Of a stretch of DNA of 33,698 nt, positions 1-7,408 are shown one piece after another (the stretch's first letter is position 1; the number at the start of each line of letters is the position of its first letter). The stretch comes from Lactiplantibacillus herbarum (GTDB taxonomy: Bacteria > Bacillota > Bacilli > Lactobacillales > Lactobacillaceae), in contig NZ_LFEE01000035.1 of assembly GCF_001039045.1 (NCBI RefSeq), positions 1-33,698 on the forward strand. The letters run 5' to 3'. A program made the position numbers and the translations under genes. A model generated the notes under the pieces. The model saw only the letters and a list, made by a program, of their open reading frames with translations, was not told where the DNA came from and made no database searches.

Positions 1-50
1 TAAGTTATTTTGGGACTTTCAACCTTTAGTCTTTGAATAGATTTATCCAG
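1..50. repeat. Family B short intergenic repeat, copy 1
   Basis: About 35 bases centred on the stretch reading TATTTTGGGACTTTCAACC closely match 26043-26080 (TATTTTAGAACTTTCAATC), with a shared CTTTAGT just downstream. I count roughly 28 identical positions in 33. The copy is cut by the window edge, so it may be the end of a larger element. It lies next to the terminator at 53-88. Function unknown. Confidence 0.5.
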
Positions 51-52
51 TC

Positions 53-88
53 AAAAAAGGAGCCATGACCAAGTCATCGCTCCTTTTT
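53..88. terminator. Intrinsic terminator downstream of the symporter
   Basis: AAAAAGGAGC and GCTCCTTTTT form the stem, extended inside by ATGAC/GTCAT around a 3-nt loop. It has an A-tract on one side and a T-tract on the other, so it can work in both directions. It would end minus-strand transcripts of the symporter after they pass through the repeat at 105-230. Confidence 0.8.
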
Positions 89-104
89 GGTGTTTCGAAT
101 TTTG

Positions 105-230
105 ATGGCCGAAACGTGCACCAGCAGGCAGAGACCTCCGCTTAGCTACGGAACAGCAACGATGGCAAAGCCCACCATCATCACTGTTCCTAGGCTATGC
201 TCAGTCTCTAACCGCCTGCTGGTCCACTCT
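105..230 (-). repeat. Family A structured repeat, copy 1
   Basis: Outer arms ACCAGCAGGC and GCCTGCTGGT are perfectly complementary. Inside lies GCTTAGC facing GCTATGC (6 of 7 pairs), and inside that a variable hairpin with arms GGAACAG and CTGTTCC, then ATGG/CCAT. Conserved unpaired tracts are CGAAACGTGC at one end and CCACTCT at the other. Read on the minus strand, the element starts 4 bases after the stop codon of the symporter gene and is followed by the terminator at 53-88. It therefore looks like a 3'UTR module. Compare 7037-7161, 17461-17587 and the remnant at 28568-28606. Confidence 0.8.
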
Positions 231-234
231 TTAT

Positions 235-1551
235 TTATTTCACCGCCGTTTGCGCCTTACCCGCTCGAATCTCTTCCAAGTAGCGTTCGCTCTTTTCAAC
301 ATCAAATTCATGTTCCGACTTACCGATAATTACTGCAGCTAATGAGTTACCAACCACGTTAACTACGGTCCGTCCCATGTCGACTAACCGGTCAATCCCA
401 GCGATAAAGGCTAACCCTTGAACAGGAACCCCAATCGTTGAAATGGTTGCTAGCAATACGACAAAGGATGCTCCGGGCACACCAGCAATCCCCTTTGAAG
501 TGATCATCAAGACAATCAACAACGTCACTTGCTGGCTCAACGATAGGTGAATTCCATAAGCTTGCGCCAAGAAAAGTGCTGCTAGCGATTGATAGATTGC
601 TGAACCATCTAAGTTAAAGGTGTAGCCCGTTGGAATCACGAAGGACACGATTCCTTCACTGACACCGTACTTGCCCATCTTATCAATGATCCGTGGCAAA
701 GCAGCTTCAGAACTGGCCGTTGAAAATCCCAACACCATTTCATCACGAATCACCCGTAAGAGGTGCCAAATATTCAGACCGAATATTTTACCAACGATTC
801 CCATCACGACTACAATAAAGATGATCATTGTAATGTAAGCCAGAATAATGAAGTAGCCTAATGGTGCTAAAGCTTTCAATCCCATCTCAGCTACCGTAAC
901 CCCGATCAATGCACAGACACCAATCGGCGCCGTGTGCATCACCCAGTTCGTCACCTTGAACATCGCTTCAGCAACAGCGTTCATGAAATCAAGAATGATC
1001 GTTCCCTGTTCGCCAATCGCCGCCGTACCCAAGCCAAAGAAGACGGCAAAGAAAATGACTGGAATCATATCACCCGTTGAAAGTGATTTGAAGACGTTGG
1101 TTGGGATAATCCCCATCACCGTCGACCAAATACCGTTATGTGAAACCGTCTTAGCAGTCTCAACGTATTGACTAATATTGGAAGCATGCAATTGGTGAAT
1201 ATTGATGTAGTCCCCTGGATGGAAGATATTCCCCATCAACAACCCTAACGCGATCGCAATCGTCGTCATGATTTCAAAATAAATAATGGTTTTACCACCG
1301 ATGCGTCCTAATTTTTTGAGATCCCCCATGTTAGCAATCCCAGTGATTAAGCACGCCACGACAATTGGCAGCACGATCATTTGAATCAGACTAATAAACA
1401 TGGTCCCAATATTCTGCATCGCCGTAATGGCCGTCTGATTACCGTAAAAAACAACCCCTAAAATAATGCCTAATACTAACCCAATCAATATCTGCCAGCC
1501 TAAACTTAACCGAAAACGCCGGTACCGTTTCATCTTGCCTTGCTCTTCCAA
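235..1551 (-). CDS. Dicarboxylate/amino acid:cation symporter (DAACS family, GltP/GltT-like)
   Basis: A membrane carrier that probably imports glutamate, aspartate or C4-dicarboxylates with H+ or Na+. The protein is strongly hydrophobic from residue 17 on, with the alternating membrane and re-entrant loop pattern of the GltPh fold. Family landmarks are a Ser-rich hairpin motif (STASSEAALP), the substrate/cation motif NLDGSAIYQSL, and GIAGVPGASFVVLLA followed by DRLVDMGRTVVNVVGNS near the C-terminus. The length of 438 residues is typical. The given start is a TTG. An ATG seven codons in (1533) gives MKRYRRFRLSLGWQ, which fits relatives better; neither has a strong ribosome binding site. It is monocistronic, with a perfect 14-bp palindrome (1579-1592) just upstream. 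The exact substrate cannot be read from sequence. Confidence 0.9.
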   Translation of the reverse strand: MEEQGKMKRYRRFRLSLGWQILIGLVLGIILGVVFYGNQTAITAMQNIGTMFISLIQMIVLPIVVACLITGIANMGDLKKLGRIGGKTIIYFEIMTTIAIALGLLMGNIFHPGDYINIHQLHASNISQYVETAKTVSHNGIWSTVMGIIPTNVFKSLSTGDMIPVIFFAVFFGLGTAAIGEQGTIILDFMNAVAEAMFKVTNWVMHTAPIGVCALIGVTVAEMGLKALAPLGYFIILAYITMIIFIVVVMGIVGKIFGLNIWHLLRVIRDEMVLGFSTASSEAALPRIIDKMGKYGVSEGIVSFVIPTGYTFNLDGSAIYQSLAALFLAQAYGIHLSLSQQVTLLIVLMITSKGIAGVPGASFVVLLATISTIGVPVQGLAFIAGIDRLVDMGRTVVNVVGNSLAAVIIGKSEHEFDVEKSERYLEEIRAGKAQTAVK

Positions 1552-1578
1552 GCCACTTCCGCCCCATTCCTAATATCT

Positions 1579-1592
1579 GGATGTTAACATCC
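1579..1592. promoter_or_regulatory. 14-bp perfect palindrome upstream of the symporter
   Basis: GGATGTTAACATCC lies 27 bases upstream of the symporter start, in its leader. It is a candidate operator. A weak minus-strand promoter (TTGTGC, 18 bases, TATTGA) would lie just before it. No regulator gene is adjacent. Confidence 0.4.
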
Positions 1593-1774
1593 TTATCAAT
1601 ACATAATATTAATATTTTAGCACAATTTTACGATAAATGAGAATTAAATTAAAAACCCACTATTTCAGTATAGTTTTCGCTTTAATATCAGCATTTACAT
1701 TTAAAACAAGCTCTCATAATCATCGTCGTTCGTCAATAGTCACTCATTGCCAGCGACCGTAAAAACCGAACAAT

Positions 1775-1805
1775 AAAAAAAGAGCGACCAATTACTGGTA
1801 CACCC
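1775..1805 (-). terminator. Intrinsic terminator of the YagU-like gene
   Basis: On the minus strand GGGTG-T-ACCA pairs with TGGT-CGCTC (including G-U pairs), followed by seven T's. It lies about 15 bases past the stop of the gene at 1819-2328. The rest of 1552-1818 is AT-rich spacer with no gene visible. Confidence 0.6.
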
Positions 1806-1818
1806 TTATTTCAAACTA

Positions 1819-2328
1819 TTATTTTTGCTTTGAACGAGTAAGACGATCATAGACCGTAGCGCTAACCCAGTCCGCCGTCCACATCCACAAAACGTGGCCG
1901 ATTGCTTCCGAGACGTGTTCCGTCATTGGCTGATCCTTGGCAGCAGGAATCGTTCCCAAGGCTGGCAAAATACCATGATGAAATGCCGTCCATACCCCGA
2001 GACCATACGCCGCACTACTACCCGCTTTAGCATTAGGATGCTCGCGAGCCCACAGGGTATATGCTACTGCAAAGGTCGTTGAAAACCCGAAGTGCATCAC
2101 GTAACTCACACCGGGAAGTTCATGGCCTGCGTAAGTATACGTTGCATGCGTAATACTAGCGGGAACGCCCATTTGTTGCAATAATTGTTGTGGGGGATTG
2201 GTTTGATCCCGTTGAGCCGTTCGAGGGGGCATAACGTTCTCCCACCCCAACTTGACCAAGCCAGAAATCACACCACCAGTTACACCTGCAATCATCGCTG
2301 CTCGGTGGTTAAAATTCGTTTTTGCCAT
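1819..2328 (-). CDS. YagU-like membrane protein (DUF1440 family)
   Basis: A 169-residue small membrane protein. The N-terminus (after MAKTNFNHRAAMIAG) opens with a hydrophobic GVTGGVISGLVKLGWENVMPPR segment, followed by PPQQLLQQMG and several more membrane segments with conserved Trp and His residues (HFGFSTTFAVAY, TAFHHGILPALG, HVLWMWTADW). This pattern matches the YagU/DUF1440 family, whose E. coli member has been linked to acid resistance; the role here is unknown. It starts at ATG after a GAGGCAGGTAA-type ribosome binding site. It is a single gene with its own terminator, divergent from the ABC exporter operon at 2495. Confidence 0.8.
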   Translation of the reverse strand: MAKTNFNHRAAMIAGVTGGVISGLVKLGWENVMPPRTAQRDQTNPPQQLLQQMGVPASITHATYTYAGHELPGVSYVMHFGFSTTFAVAYTLWAREHPNAKAGSSAAYGLGVWTAFHHGILPALGTIPAAKDQPMTEHVSEAIGHVLWMWTADWVSATVYDRLTRSKQK

Positions 2329-2419
2329 TCAAAATTACCTGCCTCTCTATTCATAAATTAATCATACCAGCACCAGACCACATTTCGTAGTGATTTATCT
2401 TCACAGTTAATAATTGAAG

Positions 2420-2448
2420 TTGTCATTTTAAAATTTGCGTGTTAAATT
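2420..2448 (+). promoter_or_regulatory. Promoter of the HrtBA-like operon
   Basis: A -35 TTGTCA (2420-2425) and a -10 TAAATT (2443-2448) are separated by 17 bases. The predicted start of transcription falls inside the palindrome at 2452-2467. Confidence 0.55.
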
Positions 2449-2451
2449 TAA

Positions 2452-2467
2452 TTTATCAATTGATAAA
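2452..2467. promoter_or_regulatory. 16-bp perfect palindrome, candidate operator
   Basis: TTTATCAATTGATAAA is perfectly self-complementary and lies directly downstream of the predicted -10 box, covering the transcription start. This is the usual place for a repressor site. No TetR-type or two-component regulator gene is adjacent, so the regulator would act from elsewhere. Confidence 0.6.
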
Positions 2468-2494
2468 CGAATTAACAAAAAGGAGGAGTCGCTT

Positions 2495-3562
2495 ATGTAT
2501 TTAGGATTAAAAGAAATGCAGCACGAAAAGTTACGTTACGCCTTACTGAGCGGTGTTCTACTACTAATTGCACTCGTCGTATTCATGTTAGCTGGACTAG
2601 CTAACGGCCTGTCTGAAGGAAATCGGCTAGCCGTTGATCAGTGGAACGCCCAGAACGTCTATCTTAATAAAGATGCTAATAAAACGTTATCGGCATCACA
2701 ATTGAAATTAGCTGACAAAAAATATTTAACGGGGACGGACATCGCCCCACTCGCCAATTTGTCGGGTACCCTTCGAACCACCAATAACAAGCTAAAGACA
2801 ACCACCAGTGCACTCGGGACTACTCGCGATAGCTTCTTGATGCCAACGGTGCTTACCGGTCATCAGATCAATGGTAAGAACCAGTTACTCATCTCGGCTG
2901 CCCTGAAAGATAAAGGTTACCGGCTCGGTCAAAAGGTACAGATTGGGACAACAGATCAAAAAGTCACGATTGTCGGTACTTACGCGGCCAGCACCTACAG
3001 TATTGCGCCAACCGTCTATACCGACGTTTCAACGCTAAACCGACTAAAAGGTAGCCCAATTACCAGTGGCGATCAACAACCAATCAACGCTTACGTTACC
3101 AAAAACAGTCATTTTAAGACTAGCAAGCACGGTGGGCTACAACGTTTCAGCACCGAAAGTTTTATCAATAATCTCCCCGGTTATAGTGCCCAGAACTTAA
3201 CCTTGGATACCATGATCTACTTCCTATTCGTCATTGCTTTAGCAGTAATCGGCATCTTCATGTTCGTTCTTACCCTGCAAAAGCAAGCGCTGTTCGGCGT
3301 TCTTAAAGTTCAAGGAATCGGGACCAAACATATCTTAGCCGCCCTATTAACTCAAAGTATCATTATGGCCCTGATTGGTATCAGTATTAGCTTAGTGCTC
3401 ACAGTGGGTATCGCACAGATCATGCCGGCCAGCTTACCATTTGCGATCGACTGGCCACAATTCGGTATCTACAGTGTGGCCCTACTACTCGCTTCAGTCG
3501 TTGGGGCATTACTCTCATGGCGGACCGTTGCCAAAATTGACCCAGTCGTCGCCATCGGATAG
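2495..3562 (+). CDS. FtsX-like ABC permease (HrtB/YxdM-like exporter)
   Basis: Membrane half of an ABC exporter with the gene that follows. It has one N-terminal membrane segment (about residues 15-37), a large extracytoplasmic region to about residue 235 rich in Thr/Ser and Lys, then three C-terminal membrane segments. This is the four-helix FtsX/MacB layout, and 355 residues is typical of HrtB. The N-terminus (MYLGLKEMQHEKLRYALL) and GLANGLSEGN also resemble HrtB, the heme-efflux permease of Gram-positive bacteria. I chose the ATG at 2495 because AAAGGAGGAG lies 8 bases before it; the longer reading frame would start inside the palindrome. Heme as substrate is a family inference; another toxic lipid or peptide is possible. 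Confidence 0.8.
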   Translation: MYLGLKEMQHEKLRYALLSGVLLLIALVVFMLAGLANGLSEGNRLAVDQWNAQNVYLNKDANKTLSASQLKLADKKYLTGTDIAPLANLSGTLRTTNNKLKTTTSALGTTRDSFLMPTVLTGHQINGKNQLLISAALKDKGYRLGQKVQIGTTDQKVTIVGTYAASTYSIAPTVYTDVSTLNRLKGSPITSGDQQPINAYVTKNSHFKTSKHGGLQRFSTESFINNLPGYSAQNLTLDTMIYFLFVIALAVIGIFMFVLTLQKQALFGVLKVQGIGTKHILAALLTQSIIMALIGISISLVLTVGIAQIMPASLPFAIDWPQFGIYSVALLLASVVGALLSWRTVAKIDPVVAIG

Positions 3563-3573
3563 GAGGTTATCTC

Positions 3574-4251
3574 ATGAATAAATCAGTCTTAACACTGCAA
3601 CACGTTGATAAAAAATTTGGGCACGGCCGCACCGCCGTCACTGCCCTGAAAGATGCCAACTTCGAGGTTCAGGCAGGCCAATTTGTTGCCATTATCGGCC
3701 CATCCGGCTCTGGTAAATCAACCTTTCTGACCATTGCTGCTGGTTTACAAACGCCGACTGATGGACAAGTTATCCTGAACGGCCAACCACTGACCCACCA
3801 ATCAGAAAAGCAGCGGTTAGCTTACCGGTTTAACGAGATCGGTTTTATCTTACAGAGTTCTAACTTAATTCCGTTCTTGAACGTTCTCGAGCAATTCAAA
3901 CTAGTCGATAAGATGGCGCACCGCAAGTTTCAGCAGGACAAAGCTAAGGAACTGTTAAGTGAATTAGCTTTAACTGAAGTTCAAAACGCCTACCCTAGTG
4001 AGCTTTCCGGTGGTGAACGACAACGTGTCGCCATCGCCCGGGCCCTCTACAATGATCCAAGTGTCATCCTGGCCGATGAACCCACCGCTAGTCTGGATAC
4101 ATCGCGTTCGATCGACGTCGTAAAAAGACTAGCCGACGAAGCTCATCAGCATCAAAAAGCGATTGTCATGGTCACTCACGATCAACGTCTGATCGAAGAC
4201 TGTGATGTCGTTTACCAGATTGAAGATGGCCTTTTAAGTCGGCGCGACTAA
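3574..4251 (+). CDS. ABC transporter ATP-binding protein (HrtA-like)
   Basis: A 225-residue nucleotide-binding subunit for the permease just upstream, separated by 11 bases with a GGAGG ribosome binding site. Walker A GPSGSGKST is at residues 42-50, the Q-loop at Q94, the signature LSGGERQR at 144-151, and Walker B VILADEP at 164-170, followed by the D-loop SLD and an H-loop VTHD near 203. All catalytic residues are present. It belongs to the LolD/MacB/HrtA group that powers FtsX-type mechanotransmission exporters. It ends about 75 bases before a strong bidirectional terminator. Confidence 0.88.
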   Translation: MNKSVLTLQHVDKKFGHGRTAVTALKDANFEVQAGQFVAIIGPSGSGKSTFLTIAAGLQTPTDGQVILNGQPLTHQSEKQRLAYRFNEIGFILQSSNLIPFLNVLEQFKLVDKMAHRKFQQDKAKELLSELALTEVQNAYPSELSGGERQRVAIARALYNDPSVILADEPTASLDTSRSIDVVKRLADEAHQHQKAIVMVTHDQRLIEDCDVVYQIEDGLLSRRD

Positions 4252-4324
4252 CCCTGTCACAATTCGGGTTAGTACTCAGCCAATCTGTGAAAGTCATGGA
4301 CCGCTTAATAGTACTTGTAACCTA

Positions 4325-4373
4325 AAAAAACGAGGTGAGCCAGAATCTAAAATTCTGGCTCACCTCGTTTTTT
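4325..4373. terminator. Strong bidirectional terminator between convergent genes
   Basis: CGAGGTGAGCCAGAAT and ATTCTGGCTCACCTCG form a perfect 16-bp stem with a 4-nt loop, with six or more A's before and six T's after. It serves both the HrtA-like gene and the MerR gene converging on it. A weaker AACCC/GGGTT hairpin lies just after the HrtA stop (about 4250-4273). Confidence 0.92.
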
Positions 4374-4414
4374 CGACATCTTAATTACTAACTTCTCTAC
4401 TAAACACATCCGTT

Positions 4415-5176
4415 TTAGTCTTGCGCCTGCTGTTCAATAGCCTCCACTAATAACACAGTTGCCCCCTGACCTGCCCGACTATCGTAATACTCACGAAAGC
4501 GGTCATCCGCTAGATACATTGTAGCTAGTCCGCGGTGCATGGCCGCCGTATATTTTGGCCATGTATAACTCAACCATTGGCGGTGTAACTGATAAATCGT
4601 CGTGCCAGCCTCAACATCTAATTCCGAAGCATTCAGTTGTTCTCGTAAAATCGTCAGCAACCGTTGCTCAGTCGTCTGCATCGCGGCATAGTCAGTGGCA
4701 CTTAAATCAGCAAACTGCCGATTAGCCTCAGTTACCGTTGATTCACCATACTGTTCACGAATTTCATCACCGTATTGTTGTTCGTTGGTCGCTATACGAT
4801 CAACTTTAAACGTTTGAAACTTTTCTTCGTCCGTCATAATACTACTCTCCCGCTGTGTTTGAATCGTCGTTTGCACCATTGCTAACAATTGATCTAAACG
4901 TTGCCGCTCTCGTTGCAAATGCTGATACTGCTGTTGTAAGTGGGTGACCACTTGTTCCATTGGTTGGTCTAATAACGCTGGTATTTCAGCCAGTGGCAGT
5001 TCCATCGTCCGGTACAGACAGATCTGTTGCAATCGATCCACCTGTTCATTTTCATAATACCGATAGCCGTTCTCCCCCACAAACGCGGGCTTCAATAGAC
5101 CAATTTCATCGTAATACCGCAATGTTCGGACACTGACACCAGCTAAAATTGCCAACTGTTTAATTTGATAAGTCAT
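4415..5176 (-). CDS. MerR-family regulator with TipAS domain
   Basis: A transcription activator of the TipA/Mta type. Residues 1-70 are a MerR winged helix-turn-helix (IKQLAILAGVSVRTLRYYDEIGLLKP, then NGYRYYENEQVDRLQQI). Residues 75-112 form a Gln/Arg-rich dimerisation coiled coil. The rest (to 253) is a TipAS-type ligand domain, the antibiotic- or drug-sensing fold of TipAL. The start at 5176 is set by AAAGGAG 7 bases upstream and by homology; an upstream extension has no support. It stands alone, converging on the HrtBA-like operon, and may or may not control it. The ligand is unknown. Confidence 0.85.
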   Translation of the reverse strand: MTYQIKQLAILAGVSVRTLRYYDEIGLLKPAFVGENGYRYYENEQVDRLQQICLYRTMELPLAEIPALLDQPMEQVVTHLQQQYQHLQRERQRLDQLLAMVQTTIQTQRESSIMTDEEKFQTFKVDRIATNEQQYGDEIREQYGESTVTEANRQFADLSATDYAAMQTTEQRLLTILREQLNASELDVEAGTTIYQLHRQWLSYTWPKYTAAMHRGLATMYLADDRFREYYDSRAGQGATVLLVEAIEQQAQD

Positions 5177-5296
5177 GTACTTACTCCTTTCATCAAAACT
5201 AAGCATACGGCCTAACGTAACGAGAGGGTCAAGTAAAAAATAATGAGAGAGCAACCCACCTTTTATTGCACGTTTTTACTGTAACTATCTGGAGAT

Positions 5297-5337
5297 AAAA
5301 AAATAAGTTTAGGTTTTTTCTCCCAAACTTATTTTTA
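5297..5337 (-). terminator. Terminator of the nucleoside salvage operon
   Basis: AAAAATAAGTTT (5299-5310) and AAACTTATTTTT (5325-5336) form the stem, with A/T tracts on both sides. It lies about 80 bases past the stop of the S-component gene and upstream of the MerR gene on the same strand. Confidence 0.75.
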
Positions 5338-5418
5338 TAATTCAGTCGTTAATTACTACCACCAAAACCATAGTTCCATTTAGAAATGCGAACTATCAAG
5401 AACTCCTTGCACACACTA

Positions 5419-5970
5419 CTAGTTGGCTTGCGGCAACTTATAGCGCAGTGCGCGGTAGACTAAGGCAACGACGTAAACGGTAATAAACCGATCCAGATAA
5501 TCCGTGCCAACCTGAATCAGGAGTACCGCCAACGTTTTGCTGATTCCCGTTCCCAGTAACAGTTGAACTAGGACACTCGATCCCGACGACGTAATTCCGT
5601 GAAACAGCATAACGGTAATCGCAGTCGAAACTACGGTTCCGGGTAACGAAATGACCAGCGCTAACCACCAGTTCGACCGCCACGTTCCCGGTTTGATTCG
5701 CCGGTACAATAATCCAGCTACCAACCCCGTCAATAACTGCACGGGCATGAAGAACAGTGAGTATAAGTCAGTGGTTGCCCCAACAATCAGGCTAGTCGCG
5801 CCACCGACAAACATCCCACCTAATGGGCCAAACACAGCCGCCGCTAAAACCGTCCCAATCGAATCTAAATAGATGGGTAACTTCAGCATCAACGCGATGT
5901 TACTTCCAACGATGTTCAACGTAATACATAGCGCCAGCAACGTCATAGTACGCGTTTTTATTCTACGCAT
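5419..5970 (-). CDS. ECF transporter S component (CD3073-like), probably for nucleosides
   Basis: A 183-residue, very hydrophobic protein with five or six membrane segments. It has the S-component style: MTLLALCITLNIVGSNIAL at the N-terminus, then LPIYLDSIGTVLAAAVFGPLGG and GATTDLYSLFF. These units bind substrate and share a common EcfAA'T energising module encoded elsewhere. Its start lies inside the 3' end of the nucleoside hydrolase gene (13-base overlap), so translation is probably coupled. The gene pair suggests nucleoside uptake followed by hydrolysis. The substrate is inferred only from this context. Confidence 0.8.
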   Translation of the reverse strand: MRRIKTRTMTLLALCITLNIVGSNIALMLKLPIYLDSIGTVLAAAVFGPLGGMFVGGATSLIVGATTDLYSLFFMPVQLLTGLVAGLLYRRIKPGTWRSNWWLALVISLPGTVVSTAITVMLFHGITSSGSSVLVQLLLGTGISKTLAVLLIQVGTDYLDRFITVYVVALVYRALRYKLPQAN

Positions 5971-6947
5971 GGTGCCACCAATTGTTGTAAGACTTGGGTC
6001 AAATCAGGATCAGTTGCACCCACCACGTTCGTCAAGAATAATCGCCAGAAGGCCAGTACATCTACCTGAGTCATGATTTCGCTATTTGCCGGTTCGTGCC
6101 AAAAGTCATGGTCGTCGACAATCGACTGTCCACGGGAGACACCAGTAGTGGCAATCGTAGTATAACTTTCAAATCCAGTTAGAATCTGTGGATCGATCAT
6201 TAGGGCAACCGCCAACGGATCATTGATAACACACCCGATGACCCGTTCATATTGCCAATGAAAATCAAAATAGAATTGCGTAATTTTTTTAATGAACGCA
6301 CCCATCTGCGGGTTCACGTCCTGAATATACGTTAATAAACTAGGTGTTAGCACAATTTTACGCGTCACGTCCAGACCGACCATTTGAATCGGCACCGGCA
6401 TCAAGTCAAAGACGACCTTAGCTGCATCCGGGTCACACCAGAAATTATATTCCGCAACCGGCGAGCAGTTTCCGTGACTGCGATAGCTACCACCCATTAA
6501 GGTAAATTGATCGACTTGTTCAAACAACTGCGGATCACGCTGTAAAACCGTCGCAATATTCGTCAACGGTCCCAACGCCAGAATTGACGTGGTCGGCGCT
6601 TCCTGCAGTGTCTCAATAATATAGCTAGCTGCATCTTGAATTGGACGAACTGCGATGACGTCTGGAATTCGACTGTTACCTAACCCGTCATCACCATGAG
6701 TGTCTTGCGCACTTGTGTAATCAACCGTTAATGGCCGGTTAGCACCCAAGTACACTGGAATATCCAAACGATCCGCTAAGTCTAATATTTTCAAAGCATT
6801 TTCAGCCCCGATGTGGGTTGGTACATTCCCACAAACAATAGTGATACCGACCACGTTTAGTGCGGGTGAATTTAGGGCTAATAAAATTGCTAAACTGTCA
6901 TCAATTCCTGGGTCACAGTCAATGATGACGTTACGTGTTGCATTCAT
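5958..6947 (-). CDS. Inosine/uridine-preferring nucleoside hydrolase
   Basis: A cytoplasmic enzyme that splits the N-glycosidic bond of ribonucleosides into base and ribose, feeding salvage. The Ca2+-binding family signature DCDPGIDD is at residues 10-17 (D10, D15 and D16 key). The ligand motif GPLTNIA lies near residue 127, NFWCDPDAA near 170, and NDPLAVALMIDP, which holds a further Ca2+-binding Asp, near 245. At 329 residues it is complete. The start ATG follows a double GGAGG/AGGAG ribosome binding site. It is the first gene of a two-gene operon with the overlapping S component. Base preference (RihA, B or C type) cannot be decided. A family A repeat lies about 90 bases upstream. Confidence 0.92.
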   Translation of the reverse strand: MNATRNVIIDCDPGIDDSLAILLALNSPALNVVGITIVCGNVPTHIGAENALKILDLADRLDIPVYLGANRPLTVDYTSAQDTHGDDGLGNSRIPDVIAVRPIQDAASYIIETLQEAPTTSILALGPLTNIATVLQRDPQLFEQVDQFTLMGGSYRSHGNCSPVAEYNFWCDPDAAKVVFDLMPVPIQMVGLDVTRKIVLTPSLLTYIQDVNPQMGAFIKKITQFYFDFHWQYERVIGCVINDPLAVALMIDPQILTGFESYTTIATTGVSRGQSIVDDHDFWHEPANSEIMTQVDVLAFWRLFLTNVVGATDPDLTQVLQQLVAPCVE

Positions 6948-7036
6948 TCTCCTACCTCCGATTAAGTGAAGTTCTTGGTTTTTTATCCTGGGAAGTTTAC
7001 GAACCAGGCCAGAGAATTATGGATTTTCGAGACTTA

Positions 7037-7161
7037 ATGGTCGAAACGTGCATCATCAGGCAGCGACTTCCGCTTAGCTACGGGATAACAACGATTGAAA
7101 GTGCACAATCATTGTTATCCCTAGGCTATGCTCAGTCCCTAACCGCCTGATGCTACACTCT
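7037..7161 (-). repeat. Family A structured repeat, copy 2
   Basis: Outer arms CATCAGGC and GCCTGATG, middle arms GCTTAGC and GCTATGC, and an inner hairpin GGGATAACAACGATTG against CAATCATTGTTATCCC with one C-A mismatch. That mismatch is at the same place as one in copy 1, although the arm sequences differ. Unlike the other copies it does not follow a stop codon: it sits between the divergent nucleoside hydrolase and DHFR-like genes. The remaining bases of 6948-7408 hold only promoter-like sequence and a small CCAGT/ACTGG inverted repeat (7285-7299). Confidence 0.8.
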
Positions 7162-7366
7162 ACAATTCTCCGAATACATGAAATGCTGTCCCAATTATAC
7201 CGAACTGACCGTAACTTGAAAACCACCGCCCAAAACTAAATCATCAGTTGCCTGAAGCTTGTTAACCCAGCCGTATCATTGACGCCAGTGCCATACTGGT
7301 ATTTAGTTAACTTAATAATCTAACTTAACTTTTACCTATGTTCACCAAGTGCAGTTCCGGGAAACA

Positions 7367-7375
7367 TGGTACAAT
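7367..7375 (+). promoter_or_regulatory. Extended -10 promoter of the DHFR-like gene
   Basis: TGGTACAAT matches the extended -10 form (TGnTATAAT-like), 34 bases before the ATG. No good -35 box is present, as often with extended -10 promoters. Confidence 0.5.
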
Positions 7376-7408
7376 GTGGTTATTAAAAACCAAAGTAGGT
7401 GTCCACTC

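Noticed and set aside
105-230. Family A repeat as an insertion sequence
   Set aside because: No transposase, no clear target duplication visible, and internal stems covary, which fits a structured element better than a simple IS end pair.
7037-7161. tRNA or known riboswitch in the repeat
   Set aside because: No acceptor/T-arm pattern (no GTTCRA with CCA end) and no core motif of the riboswitch classes I know; the fold is a rod, not a junction.
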